From Cryptomeria japonica (lineage: Eukaryota > Streptophyta > Pinopsida > Cupressales > Cupressaceae), in the NCBI RefSeq assembly GCF_030272615.1, contig NC_081412.1, positions 106,460,296 through 106,524,295 on the forward strand: a DNA stretch of 64,000 nt, given 5' to 3'. How positions within the stretch are numbered: the first letter of the stretch is position 1; every line of letters begins with the position of its first letter. Shown in pieces: positions 34,500 through 45,140 of the stretch. The position numbers and the translations under genes were made by a program. A model generated the notes under the pieces. The model worked only from the letters and a program-made list of their open reading frames with translations, searched no databases and was not told where the DNA came from.

Positions 34500-37175
34500 T
34501 CGAAAGTCACAATGAGTCATGTTAGAATATTGCAACAAAAAAATCATTTTCACCTCGTGGGATGCATAAGACAATTCCATACACCCTTAGCAGAATGGAG
34601 TTGCAGAAAGGTTGAACAAGACATTGGGGGAGAGGGCTAGGAGTATGCTTAGTGGTGCTGACCTCGAACAAATTTTTTGTGCTGAAGCTATAGCCATTAC
34701 TTGCTATCTAGTAAACAAATTTCCTACATCATCACTTGTTGATAAGACACTTATGGAGGTGTGGTCAGGAAAGAAGCCCTCAATGAGACATCTCAGAGTA
34801 TTTGGTTGTGAAATTTATGCTCATGTTCCGAGTGGAAAGAGATCTAAGTTGGAGAACAAGGAAATGAAGTGTATTTGTATTGGCTATGGTGTCGGTGTAA
34901 AAGGGTACAAGGTTTGGGATCCAGTGACAGAGAAGGTTCTCTATGGCAGGAGTGTTATTGTTAGAGAGATGAAACCCTCCACTATTGAGTTAAAACTAGA
35001 GAAAGAGGAGAAATAGAATAAGGAGGTAGTTCATATTTCTTCTACCCTTGAGAAAGAAGAAGTATGAGCTCCTATGGACGTGATGATGAGGAGAGCTCTA
35101 GCGGCTTTGAAAGTTCAAAAGAAGATGAAGAACCTCAACCTTAGTATTTGAGGAGGTCTACTCGTGATAGGGATAAACTTGATAGATATGATTATTCACT
35201 AGAAAGGTTTGGATATTCATTGTTAGATTCCAGTTGTATTTTTGCTTTGATTGCTAACATTGATGAGCCTAGGGATGTTAGAGAGGCAATGGGTATGCAT
35301 GATGCAGATTCTTGGATGGAAGCCATGAATGATGAGATGACATCTTTGAAGAAGAACAATACTTGGGATCTAATAACTTTTCCTAAAGGATGTAAGCCCA
35401 TGGGATGCAAATGGGTGTTCAAGAAAAAGTTAGGTCCTAATGGTAGTGTTGAGAAGTATGAAGCACAACTAGTCACAAAGGGGTATTCCTAGGTCAAGGG
35501 AATGGATTATGGTGATATTTTTTCCCTTGTTGCAAAGCTGAAATACATTTGGTTCTTGTTATCTCTTGCTACAATTCATGATTGGGAAATTGAGAAAATG
35601 GATGTGAAGGCAACATTCCTTCATGGTGATTTGGAGGAAGAGATTTATATGTCACCACCAAAACATTTCATAGTGAAAGGTAAATAAAATCTAGTTTGAA
35701 AGTTGAAAAAGTCTTTGAATGGTTTGAAACAATCTCCTAGGATGTGGTACCAAAAGTTTGATACCCTTGTGTTGAGTTTGGGAGGCAACATTCCTTCATG
35801 GTGATTTCGAAGAAGAGGTTTATATGTCACATCCAAAGCATTTCATAGTGAAAGGTAAATAAAATCTAGTTTGCAAGTTGAAAAAGTCTTTGTATGGTTT
35901 GAAACAATCTCCTAAGATGTGGTACCAAAATTTTGATACCTATGTGTTGAGTTTGAGAGGCAACATTCCTTCATGGTGTTTTGGAGGAAGAGATTTATAT
36001 GTCACAACTAGAGCATTCTATAGTGGAAGGTAAAGAAAATATAGTTTGCAAGTTGAAAAAGTCTTTGTATGGTTTGAAACAATCTCCTAGGATGTGGTAT
36101 CAAAATTTTGATACCTATGTGTTGAGTTTGGGATTTTAGAGGTCTAAATCCAATCATTGTGTTTACTTCAAAATTGACAATGGTTGCATTCTCATTATTG
36201 CATTATATGTGGATGATATGTTACTATTTGCGAATTGATATTTGATTTCTGACTTGAAGTCTCAGTTGTCAACACAGCTTGAGATGAAATATTCAGGTGC
36301 AACTAGGTACATTAAAGGGATGGAGATTAGAAGAGACAAATCAAACAGAAAAATTTGGTTAAGCCAGAGTAAGTATGTGAATTTGATGTTGGAGAGATTT
36401 AGCATGACAACTTGTAGATCTATGATAGTTGGTGTTACATTGGGAACAAAATTATCTATGGAAGATTGTCCAAAATATCCTTCTGAAGTGGAGGACATGA
36501 CCAATGTACCATATGTGAGTGTAGTTGGTAGTCTCATGTATGATATGGTCTATACAAGACCAAACATTGCCCAAGCAGTAAGAGTCTGAAGTTAATATAT
36601 GGCTAATTCTAGATGGGTGCATTAGATGTAGTGAAGAGAGTGTTCAGATACTTAATGGGTACTTCTAAGTATTTCTTGTGCTATCATAGTGATCCTACTA
36701 GACCTTGACATTCTATAAGTATTCGTGGATATGTGGATTAGATTGGGCAGGTGACATTGACATTAGAGGATCCACCAATGATTATGTCTTTACTATGAAT
36801 GTTGGTACTATTAGTTGGATGAGTAAGTGACAAGTTGTAGTCCCTTTGTCTACGACAGAAGTAGAGTATATGGAAGTTACACATGCTTGTAGGGAAGCCA
36901 TTTGGCTTAAACGGTTGTGTTCGGATGTTGGGTTTGATGGAAGATTGATTACTATATGTTGTAACAGTCAAAGTGCGTTTTTCTTAGCAAAGAATCCAAC
37001 TTTCCATGCTAGAACGAAGCACATTGATGTTCAGTTTCATTTTGTTCGAGATATGGTAGAGGATGGGAAGGTAAATTGGTGAAGATTGACACTTGATGAA
37101 TGTTGCAGATGCATTGATGAAACTAGTGAGCATAGAAAAGTTCAAATGGTGTTGCAGTTCTGTGGGTTTGTCGAC
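34500..37175 (+). pseudogene. Copia-D pol remnant (integrase end, reverse transcriptase, RNase H)
   Basis: Begins inside integrase (IRQFHTPLAEW, a damaged form of the usual TP-QQNGVAER block, ~34,560). It continues GERARSMLSGADLEQIF, VFGCEIYAHVPSGKR (~34,800) and reverse transcriptase from ~35,290 (WMEAMNDEMTSLKKNNTW, GCKWVFKKKLGPNGSVEKY, EKMDVKATFLHGDLEEEIYM). A 175-bp triplication at 35,610-36,134 destroys the frame, which then resumes at LIIALYVDDMLLFAN (~36,200). RNase H follows (GYVD...DWAGD, STTEVEYMEV, CCNSQSAFFLAKNP, ARTKHIDVQFHFVRDMV). Many stops are present (34640, 35016, 35490, 35684, 36237, 36587, 37080). Gag, protease and the 5' LTR are missing. Confidence 0.85.
35610..36134 (+). 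repeat. 175-bp tandem triplication inside the Copia-D reverse transcriptase
   Basis: GCAACATTCCTTCATGGTG starts at 35610, 35785 and 35960, an exact 175-bp step. Each unit covers the codons from ATFLHGD to the block after GLKQSPRMWYQ. 175 is not a multiple of three, so each added unit shifts the frame. Units two and three are closer to each other (both have TTTGTATGGTTTG) than to unit one. Confidence 0.93.
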
Positions 37176-37227
37176 CCCCTATAGTTGATCTATAGGCTAT
37201 TTGAAAGGCCTTTGACAAGTGAGAGAA

Positions 37228-38090
37228 TGTTGGGATTAAGGTGTTTCAACCATTGCAAATCCTAAGATTGATTCGGTTATATTTTTTTTATTTTTTTATT
37301 GCCTACAAATGTCTAGTCATCCAGTGGGACCCACAGGCTTGGTGGCATCGTACTTGGCGATGATTTTATAATACATATGATGCACATGTGTAGGTAGGTA
37401 TCCCACTTTGAGGATTTTAACAAGTGTCGTGTTATGACAAATTCTATGACGAATTTTATAAGTGGTAGGAGATACCTTAAGCATTGATAAAGTGGGTGCC
37501 CAAGTTCTTTATGACAAGTTGTAAGAGAATAAGCTAATAATAGTCATTTATGACGTATTCTCTTACAACTATAAGTTTTGTAAGTTATGACAACTATAAG
37601 ATGCATAAGAGCATTTATCATAGCACCAAATAGTAAATTTTGGGTACCCAACTTAGAAGGTTTGAATGAGGAGTCATTTGGAGGTGTAAATGTGTCATTT
37701 GCATGCTTTTGTGTGGTCGAAAAAATAGGGCCAAATGCTTTGCACGACCCCATCTTGTAACTTCATCTAGAAGCTTCCTCTTGAGTTGTATTTTTCTATA
37801 AAAGGTAGCCTTGGAGAGTATTAGTCATGTTATGTTTGCAGGTGAAGTGTTATGTTGCCAGAATTAATCCAAATTGTGGGTTGTAGTTGTAGACTCTTGC
37901 TGAAGAAGCTAAGTGTTGATATTGTATTGTAAGAGTTTGATTATTGGAATACAAAGTATTGTTCTTTTGGAGAGTGGGGTTATTCACCTAAAAGGGTTTT
38001 CCCCATGATATTTCTTTTTTTCATTGTGTTTATCTTTATGCATGTTTATTATCTACTTGTAAATGTGTTTCCAATTTTGTAATAGAAGAT
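37228..38090 (+). repeat. Copia-D 3' LTR (right end approximate)
   Basis: A purine-rich GTGAGAGAA precedes TGTTGGGATTAAGG at 37228, about 50 bp after the end of Pol. Within it, TATAAAAG at 37797-37804 is a good TATA element. CCTAAAAGGGTTTTCCCC (~37,988) is a phrase typical near copia LTR ends. No second LTR or target duplication was found, so the right limit is estimated. Confidence 0.6.
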
Positions 38091-38269
38091 TTGTAAAGAG
38101 AATGTGCACTATCTCCCCCACTAGATTAGTGTTAGGAAGTGTTTTCTGCACCTTAGCTTCCTTTCATTATTCACTCTCTCTAAATTGGAATTTGTCTCAA
38201 TTCAGTTTGTTTGGCCACATGATTGTCACCAACTGGGGGCTTTATGGAGAATTATGATCTAGTTTCTAG

Positions 38270-38848
38270 TACGACTTGTGTTGAGTTGTTTGTTCTTCGA
38301 GTCAGATTGATTTGTGACACTTTGCAATCCTTGCTTTAACTTTGACCAATTGTTCTCGAGGCTATTATGGAGAATGCTACAGACAAATTGATAGCCTTGC
38401 ATCTTCTCCTCAACCATTGTATGCCCATTTCTATCACCTCGATATCTTCAACTTTGGCTTCAGGTGCTCCATGCTCAAGTAATCGCTCTTTGCCTTTGGT
38501 GGTTTTGGGTTCCAATGGTTGTGTTTTCTTCTAGTCTTCGAGAGAACCTTCTTGAAATGATGGTGGAATGATGTCCATACTCTACATTTTTGCTAATACT
38601 CTACATATTGGTTGAATGTTTTATATAGTTTATATCATCTCCTTGTATTTGGTAGCTTTTGATGTTTGATGAGTTATTTTTTGGATGGGTTCATATAATG
38701 GGTTGAGGGTTTTTTTGGTTCTCATAAATAGATGTCTTTACGCCACCCAAGTGTCAAAAGTCTAATGTAATGGGGATTGGCAACCTTGTACGAATCTTTA
38801 TGCTATTTAATATATCAATGACTTGTCACCTTTTATTCAAAAAAAAAG
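38270..38848 (+). mobile_element. Probable LINE 3' tail with poly(A)
   Basis: The segment ends ATATATCAATGACTTGTCAC, then TTTTATTC and nine A residues at 38,840-38,848. Before that come TTTTTTTGGTTCTC and TTTACGCCACCCAAGTG, typical of plant L1 3' untranslated ends. It could be the displaced end of the LINE fragment at 33,935-34,440, with Copia-D lying between. That link is inference. Confidence 0.45.
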
Positions 38849-38849
38849 T

Positions 38850-39300
38850 CATGTTTATTTTATGAATTCGTATAATATTTGTTTATACCTTTTTTTTTGT
38901 TGAGTTCCACATTTTAGTCAATATTGTGGGGGGATAATAAAAGATTCGAAAGCTATTTAGAGTTTACTTATTTAAATTTAAGAGCATTTGATATTTTCTT
39001 TTATAATGGTGAAATTATATAGTTTAGAGATTGAAAATAAGTTGGAAAAAATTGGGGGTCTAAAGTTATACAACCGCTATATAATAAAAAAACGATGTCA
39101 TATAATTGTACACATTTCCTTTCCTTCTTGGTTACATTTCTTTCTAAAGTTTAACTCCAACATTTTTCTTATTGACACAAATAAATAATTGATAACTTTT
39201 TTAATTATATGATTAAAAATATAATTTAAACTAATCGATCAAAATAAGCAAAATTCTGAAACCATTGACTCTAAAAAAACTTCTAAAATTATAAGACATT
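38850..39300. other. AT-rich intron sequence, no gene
   Basis: Nothing recognisable; the open frame at 38988-39188 is low-complexity. Confidence 0.4.
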
Positions 39301-39301
39301 A

Positions 39302-40752
39302 ATTGTATATAAAAGCTCCCCCCAGAAATTATTAAACAAATTAATCTAAACAATTGTGTAAAGCTATGCCCCAACTGAATGGTAATGATAACACAAAAGA
39401 TTGTGATATTAGAAGTAAAATATTAGAGAGTGAAATGCAAAAAGGATAAGAATGTCTTTTCTACCTAGTTGAACCTTATAAAGCACCACATGGTAATGTT
39501 TTTCAAATTCAAATTTTACAAAACCCAATACAATGTATTCAAGTTATTGTTTACAAGTGTATTGTGCACAATATTGTCATGCATCTATCTATGGTGACTT
39601 AGATAATTAATTTTCGACATTTTGTAGTATATTTGTTTCATAAACTTGTTGTAAATCGAGAATTTATGTATTTGAAAGGAATACTTAGATTGTCAAATAG
39701 TTATACCAATCATATTTTTTAATTTGACGTTGATTATGTTTTTCTATTTCTTGTCATAATGATTACAAATTAATTAAAATCTATTGATATATTTTATATG
39801 ATTTTGTTGTAGATCTATGTTATGTGGAGGATCAACTGGTGTTTATATCTTTGGGTATTCCTTATACTATTATTTTACACGGTCAGATTTGACAGGATTA
39901 ATGCAAACCTCTTTTTTCTTTGGTTATAATGCTTGCATATGCTATGGGTTTTTCTTGATGCTCGGAACAGTGGGATTTCGTGCCTCTTTATTGTTTGTTC
40001 GCCACATATATCATTCAATTAAGTGCGATTAATTTTCTGCCTCAAAGAATATAATTACTATCTTTTCCATAGACTTTTGTCTTAGCCTTTGTTTAGAGCA
40101 TTTTGGGTCATCTTCTTGTTATAAAATATTTTGTAGATGTAACATTGAAATTTGGTGGGTAGCTCCTCATTAAATAATTTATCCAAACATCACACACCAT
40201 GCGAGTGATGGCCATGGTAACATTTGAATACATGAATTCTTATAAATCAATAGAGATCACTTTCAAACATTTATGTAATGGATTCAACAACTATTGTACT
40301 TACCTCAAGATTATAACCCAAGGTGTTTTTTTTAGTAGATTGCTATAGAAAGGCCATCATAAGTTAGTAATAGAACATTTTTACTAGATCTTTATAGCAT
40401 TAATTTATTAAGTTGGAGCCTAATTCAACCTTGCTTGAGTACTATTATTCAATTATTAACTCAACATTTTGTATATAAATTTCATAATGTCTATAGTTAT
40501 TTATATTACAACTTAAGTCTTCCTTTCTTTTCCACTATTATTTAAATTATTGATGTCTCTTTCTTATTTTATTAAAAAATATTTGATTTTCTTACTTGAT
40601 TTACAAAATTACATTCAAAATAAATAGAAGTAAATATATGTCAAGTAATTATTCAAAATGTCTACATATTGCATGCAAATATTTATTTCTAAATAAGAGA
40701 TTGTGATCTAAAAATAATATATCATCCAAATTATACTCAAATTTAATAAACT
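39302..40752 (+). repeat. Segmental duplication shared with 12,472-13,885
   Basis: Counterpart of the copy A segment, spanning the end of intron 6, exon 7 and ~720 bp of 3' flank. The match begins at about TATATAAAAGCTCC (39,308) and fades after TACTCAAATTTAATAAA (~40,750). Confidence 0.85.
39813..40032 (+). CDS. TM9SF: TM9SF copy B, exon 7 (terminal)
   Basis: Acceptor TTGTTGTAG at 39,804-39,812; the first base completes the Arg codon left open by exon 6 (AG|A). The join reads [17 protein letters not shown], the family's most conserved stretch, so linkage to exons 1-6 across a 10,291-bp intron is well supported. The exon encodes the last two membrane segments (YNACICYGFFLMLGTVGF) and ends HIYHSIKCD, with a C-terminal KxD/E signal that in plant homologues binds COPI and keeps the protein in the Golgi. 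His replaces the Arg seen in copy A and most relatives. A TAA stop ends it. Confidence 0.93.
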
Positions 40753-40769
40753 ATTATCATTTTTTATTG

Positions 40770-41580
40770 GTAATCTTTTCCATGGGAGCATCTTATTGTC
40801 TGTTGATTCAAAAGAAATTTGCATAGCATAGAGATCAAAAGTTTTAGGGGTCTCTCATTTGTATCGAATATATGTTGCCCTTTGTTATTTTTGTGATCCT
40901 TTCTATGTGCGGTGGAGAGAACAAGTTTGCATATTGACTTACATAGTAACTGAAAGTATCCATGTTTTTTTCTCACTAAACCATGTCCAAAAAGAATTAG
41001 TGCTTGTGTTGAGAACCAATTGTTCACAACATTCACCTAAAAAATGCTCTCTATCCTCCCAAAGGGGAATTCCTTGACTATTGTTGCAATTTACCCTATC
41101 ATTGATGACCTTTTGTGCTGGAGGGACTAATCCATGAGCCACCACACTCTCCTACATCTTCATCCCCCTCAATTGCACTATATTTGTGAAGAATATTTCA
41201 TAAGCACACCAATGATGCGGGTGCCCATTTGCCCATTTCATTACACCAATCATTTTGATTATCATAATATTTATCTCCTTCAAACCCACATTGAACACTC
41301 TCCTCACTGAGTCTCTTTTTTGTTCATAACTAGATTTGATCTCAAAAATATTTCTCTTCATATCGCACCTAGCCACTCTCAAACCATTCCTTTTAAAATT
41401 CTAGCCTTTCCATCGAGAAAGACTCATTCCATCATCCAGACAAGTAGAACCCCAATGAAGATTAACAAACCCTTACCTTGCAATCGTCTTAACTACCAAG
41501 CAATCCCAATATCGATAGGGAGTGTGTGTTATGCCTCCAATTTGTTGATTTCATTCTTATGTCATTCTTTCTTCACATGA
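40770..41580. other. No recognisable gene
   Basis: Downstream of TM9SF copy B. Minus-strand open frames at 40939-41145 and 41152-41382 carry no motif I can name. They may belong to the same decayed minus-strand element as the RNase H relic further right, but this cannot be shown. Confidence 0.35.
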
Positions 41581-41584
41581 CATC

Positions 41585-42037
41585 TAGACATCAATATTAT
41601 CGATGAATCCTTTGCAAAACTTGTCAATTTAAATCCTCCTCTATGCTTGTGACCCTTTCATCAATCAAAATACACTCAAGTCCTTCCCACATGATCAGTT
41701 TGTCCTTCAAAACCTTTATGAGGTTTTAACACGACCTCAAGACATCAATATTATCAATGAATCCTTTACAAACTAGTCAACTAACACCCTCTTCTAAGAT
41801 TGTGAACCTTTCACCAATCAAAATCTACTCAAATCCTTCCCGCATGATCAAATTGTCCTCCAATACCTCTAAGAGACTTTAACACAACCTCTAAACATCA
41901 ATATTATTGGTGAATCCTTTACAAAACTAGTCAACTGACATTCTCCTCTATACTCATGCTCCTTTCATCAATTAAAATTTACTCGAGTACTTCTCACATG
42001 TTCAGATTGTTCTCCAATAACTCTAAGAGGCTTTATT
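41585..42037. repeat. ~153-bp tandem repeat, three copies
   Basis: GACATCAATATTAT(C) at 41,587 and 41,741 and AACATCAATATTAT at 41,894 start units. Each is followed by GAATCCTTT(G/A)CAAA, CCTTTCA(T/C)CAAT, CTTC(C)CACATGATCA and a run to CTTTAACACAACCT. They are diverged by roughly one base in six to eight by eye. Confidence 0.8.
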
Positions 42038-42057
42038 TTACTCTTGCATTGACAAGA

Positions 42058-42414
42058 ACTATTGGAATCATTTGTCATTGTGTCAAAATCTCAAACTATC
42101 AATGCTCGATACAAACGCCAGGGTTAACCCAACCAACGAGAGATGGTTAAGCCATGTCACGAGTCCCCAAGGGGGTGTTGACCACCAAGTCAACAATCTC
42201 CCTCTTAGTACCAACCAAGCATTCAACACCCACTGAAGGTAGACTCGAACCCGCGACCCAAGGCTCTAATAACAATTGTTGGAATCATTTTCCATTGCGC
42301 CAAAAGCTCGAACTATCAACCCTCGATACAAACACTAGATTTAACCCGACCCGTGAGAGGTAGTTAAGCAATGTCATGAGTCCCCAAGGAGGTGTTGACC
42401 ACCAAGTCAACAAG
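42058..42414 (-). repeat. Two related ~145-bp units, one with tRNA-like A and B boxes (SINE-like)
   Basis: Units at 42,058-42,206 and 42,276-42,414 share TTGGAATCATTT(G/T)(T/C)CATTG, CTCGATACAAAC, GAGTCCCCAAGG and GGTGTTGACCACCAAGTCAAC. On the minus strand the region reads TTTTGGCGCAATGG (42,304-42,291, A-box-like), then ~40 bp later CGCGGGTTCGAGTCT (42,255-42,241, B-box-like). That spacing fits a tRNA gene or tRNA-derived SINE. No complete cloverleaf could be drawn, so an active tRNA gene is unlikely. Confidence 0.4.
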
Positions 42415-42419
42415 AAGAT

Positions 42420-42515
42420 TGACCACTTTGTTGGCCTCTCTATACACATGTCTAATTGAGAAGTCATCTGATGTCTCCAAACTTTCACATACTTGTCCAC
42501 TTAGGATCGGAGTTT
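42420..42515 (-). pseudogene. RNase H relic, C-terminal part (left of the solo LTR)
   Basis: Minus-strand frame reads ETSDDFSIRHVYREANKVVN, like the F..RHVYREANxxAD block that ends plant RVT_3-type RNase H domains. The catalytic Asp of that block is replaced. It continues the domain at 44,945-45,140 once the solo LTR is taken out. Confidence 0.55.
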
Positions 42516-44944
42516 TGTTAGACACAATGTACCACTGAGGGTGGTGAATCAGTGGTTCTCAAACTTTTCTAAGTAGTTGTTTTATGAGAGCATACCGGTT
42601 ACCAGATCTAACACAATGTAAACTTATCGGTTAGTGGGAGGATCTACACAAGAGCAATCACACAAGGAACATCACATAACACCAACATATACGAGGAAAA
42701 CCCAAGATGGAAAAACCTTGATGAGCAATGTTGCTAGAGACTACTACTCCAATCCAGCCTCACAATGAAAAACACTGTTACAAAGTTTAGGGCACCAACC
42801 CAAGGAGTACCAACCCCCGACTTTATGGGCTACAACCCAAAGGAGCTACAACCCCTGTACCAAGCTACAATTTAGTGTTATTAAAGTGAACTTCAAATAC
42901 AAAAGTAGTTATCTTGTTACAAGTATATCTTGCAACCATTTCAAATACCTTACTTTGTTGGTAAGATACCTTCTCTGCAACACCGACTCACTTCTCTTGC
43001 TACTCACACTTGTTGCTTCTTTGTCGGTAAGCCCTACTAGTGCACTTCTTCTTCTCTTCTTCTCTGCAGTATCTCCTCCTTACTATTATGCACTTTATTA
43101 GTTCTAAACTCCACTAGTTCACTGTCTGCCTTCTCTCGGCACTCTTTACTTTTTCTCTACCGATATAACCACTACCGGTTCTGCTTCTTCACTCTCCCTC
43201 TTGTATCAGATACTCTTTGAGTACTTGGCTGATTTGCTCTCTCATGCAGAAGTAATACTTAGTCACTTCGCAATAGCACAATATATTTCTTCTCTTCAGC
43301 AACAACACCTTAATGTCTTTTTGCCTTCATATTTATAGATTGGTTTTCCTGCCAAAAGCTCATTCAAATTATAGGCAGTTAGGGTTTCTTCACCATCCGT
43401 GAGGCAAACCAAATCTAATAAGATCTTGTCCAATCTGATCTTCCAGACTGCCAGTCTACAAAAATCTGCCATTTATGGCCTCCTAGATCACGCCTTCCAT
43501 CTTTTGCGATCTTCTTTTTACCCTATCCGCTGGTCTCTTGGCCAAACACTAGGATTTGGTTTTGGTGTTTCCTTCATCTGCCTCGATCTCCTCAATCACT
43601 CTTAGTTGGTTCATAGTTGTCCTCCATACCTCGAGCCACAAACCCTTGCAAAAGCTCTGCAACATTTCCTGTGATTTGTGGGACCCTCCATTAATGTCGA
43701 CCAACCCTGCAACTACCTTGTCGGTGTACATTCCATCTTTATACAAATGCAAGTTAGTCACCTTGACTCCAAGTGGCATCCATGTCTACCATCTGCCAGC
43801 TTGGCATTGCATGTCGGTCCAGATAGGATCACCGACCAAACACTTCTACCGGTTTCTTTTCTTTGTCGGTATACAAAACCTGCCTGTATATCACACTCTA
43901 TCGGCTAACTCATCATGTCTGCTCTCTGTTGAACTGTTGGTTGAATACCTTGACCAGTCGCCAGACATGTCTTTCTTGAGCATGTCGATCCCACAAGGTG
44001 GGAATACATCTGCATCTCCACCTTGCTCATATTACCAATGGACTTATATACCGGTAAACCTTCTTAATGGCATTATGTCATCACCCTTCACCAGACACCA
44101 TCTTCAGTCGGGCCACATTCCTCTATTTGCATATGCTCAGCCTTGCCTTCTCCCTGATCAACTTTGACCATATCTCTGCCGATTTGTCAAGTTGACAAAC
44201 CCATCACTTCTTCTTGTGTACTGGCATCTCAACATGCCTTTACATCTTCTTATCTCACAGAGCTATGATGCACACAATGCATAATAGGAGATATGTTCCT
44301 CTTATCGGTGGAGTGGCACCTTGTATTCTACGTCATGCAGTGTACTCATGTGACTTCCCTATTTGTGCAACATATCTTCAAACAAGCACATGTGATCAAA
44401 TGTGAGCATATTCACTGTCAGTCATTGCTTCTCATGATGACTGCATCTTTATTCGGTGGGAGTCCTGCTATCTGCAACCTCATAGCATATTGATGACCTG
44501 ATCATCCTTCTCCTCCTGTGTTGATGTGATTTTGGTAGCATTCCACCTCTTCATCACACACCAATCGCTCAAGCACCTTGCCCATCCTATTTGTGCACTA
44601 GTCATGACCGTTGTTTGTTGTCAACCACTCACTTGGTTGATCTAACTCCTCTTATGTCAATATATCATGTACCAGTTGACATCCTTTCCCTATTGGTGAT
44701 ACACTGTACTAGGATGATCACCTTACCATCTCTTCCACTTAAGTCAGGACTAACTTGTGTACCGGTAACACTAGTGGTCAGCCATCTGATGACACTTTCT
44801 GCCTTACCTTACCAATGTTCTGCAACACAAGGTGATATCCAAGATATCACATCCTGTACTCCTCCATAGCAGTGTTGCACATGCATCTCTTCTACCGGTA
44901 GTCATCCCATACCGATTGGCATGAATGACAACACAATGCCAACA
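42516..44944 (-). mobile_element. Solo LTR, 2,429 bp, with perfect target duplication
   Basis: On the minus strand it runs TGTTGGCATTGTG (44944) to GTGTCTAACA (42516). Both flanks are AGTTT (42,511-42,515 and 44,945-44,949), a perfect 5-bp target duplication. No internal coding region is present. The ends and phrases such as GAAAACCCAAGATGG resemble the LTRs of Copia-E and Copia-F, so it is probably the same superfamily. A single LTR with a target duplication is normally left by recombination between the two LTRs. Several open frames inside (e.g. 43556-44167) are not credible genes. Confidence 0.88.
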
Positions 44945-45140
44945 AGTTTCTTGTTGAAAGTTCCTTAATTCTTAACTATATTAAATGCAATTCATAGAAT
45001 CTTGTTCAATATCAACTTGTCGAATTTTCATCATCTTGTACACCCATAGTCCTCTATCATAGCTTCCATCTCAACTTTGTTATTGGTTGTGACCCTAGTA
45101 TTTTTGGATAGGACCCAAATTAACTCACCTTTGTCATTTC
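44945..45140 (-). pseudogene. RNase H relic, N-terminal part (right of the solo LTR)
   Basis: Minus-strand frame reads GCLV-stop-NDKGELIWVLSKN, then TTNNKVEMEAMIE, matching the GxxxRDxxGxxL and TNNxAExxA motifs of plant RVT_3-type RNase H. A damaged start resembling GNPG lies just upstream, with stops further in. The Glu of the TNNxAE motif is kept. Confidence 0.55.

Noticed and set aside
42241-42305. Functional tRNA gene
   Set aside because: Box-like motifs are present, but no acceptor stem or cloverleaf could be paired; a SINE-like relic is more likely.
43556-44167. 203-codon plus-strand open frame
   Set aside because: Lies wholly inside the solo LTR, antisense to it, and has no recognisable domain.
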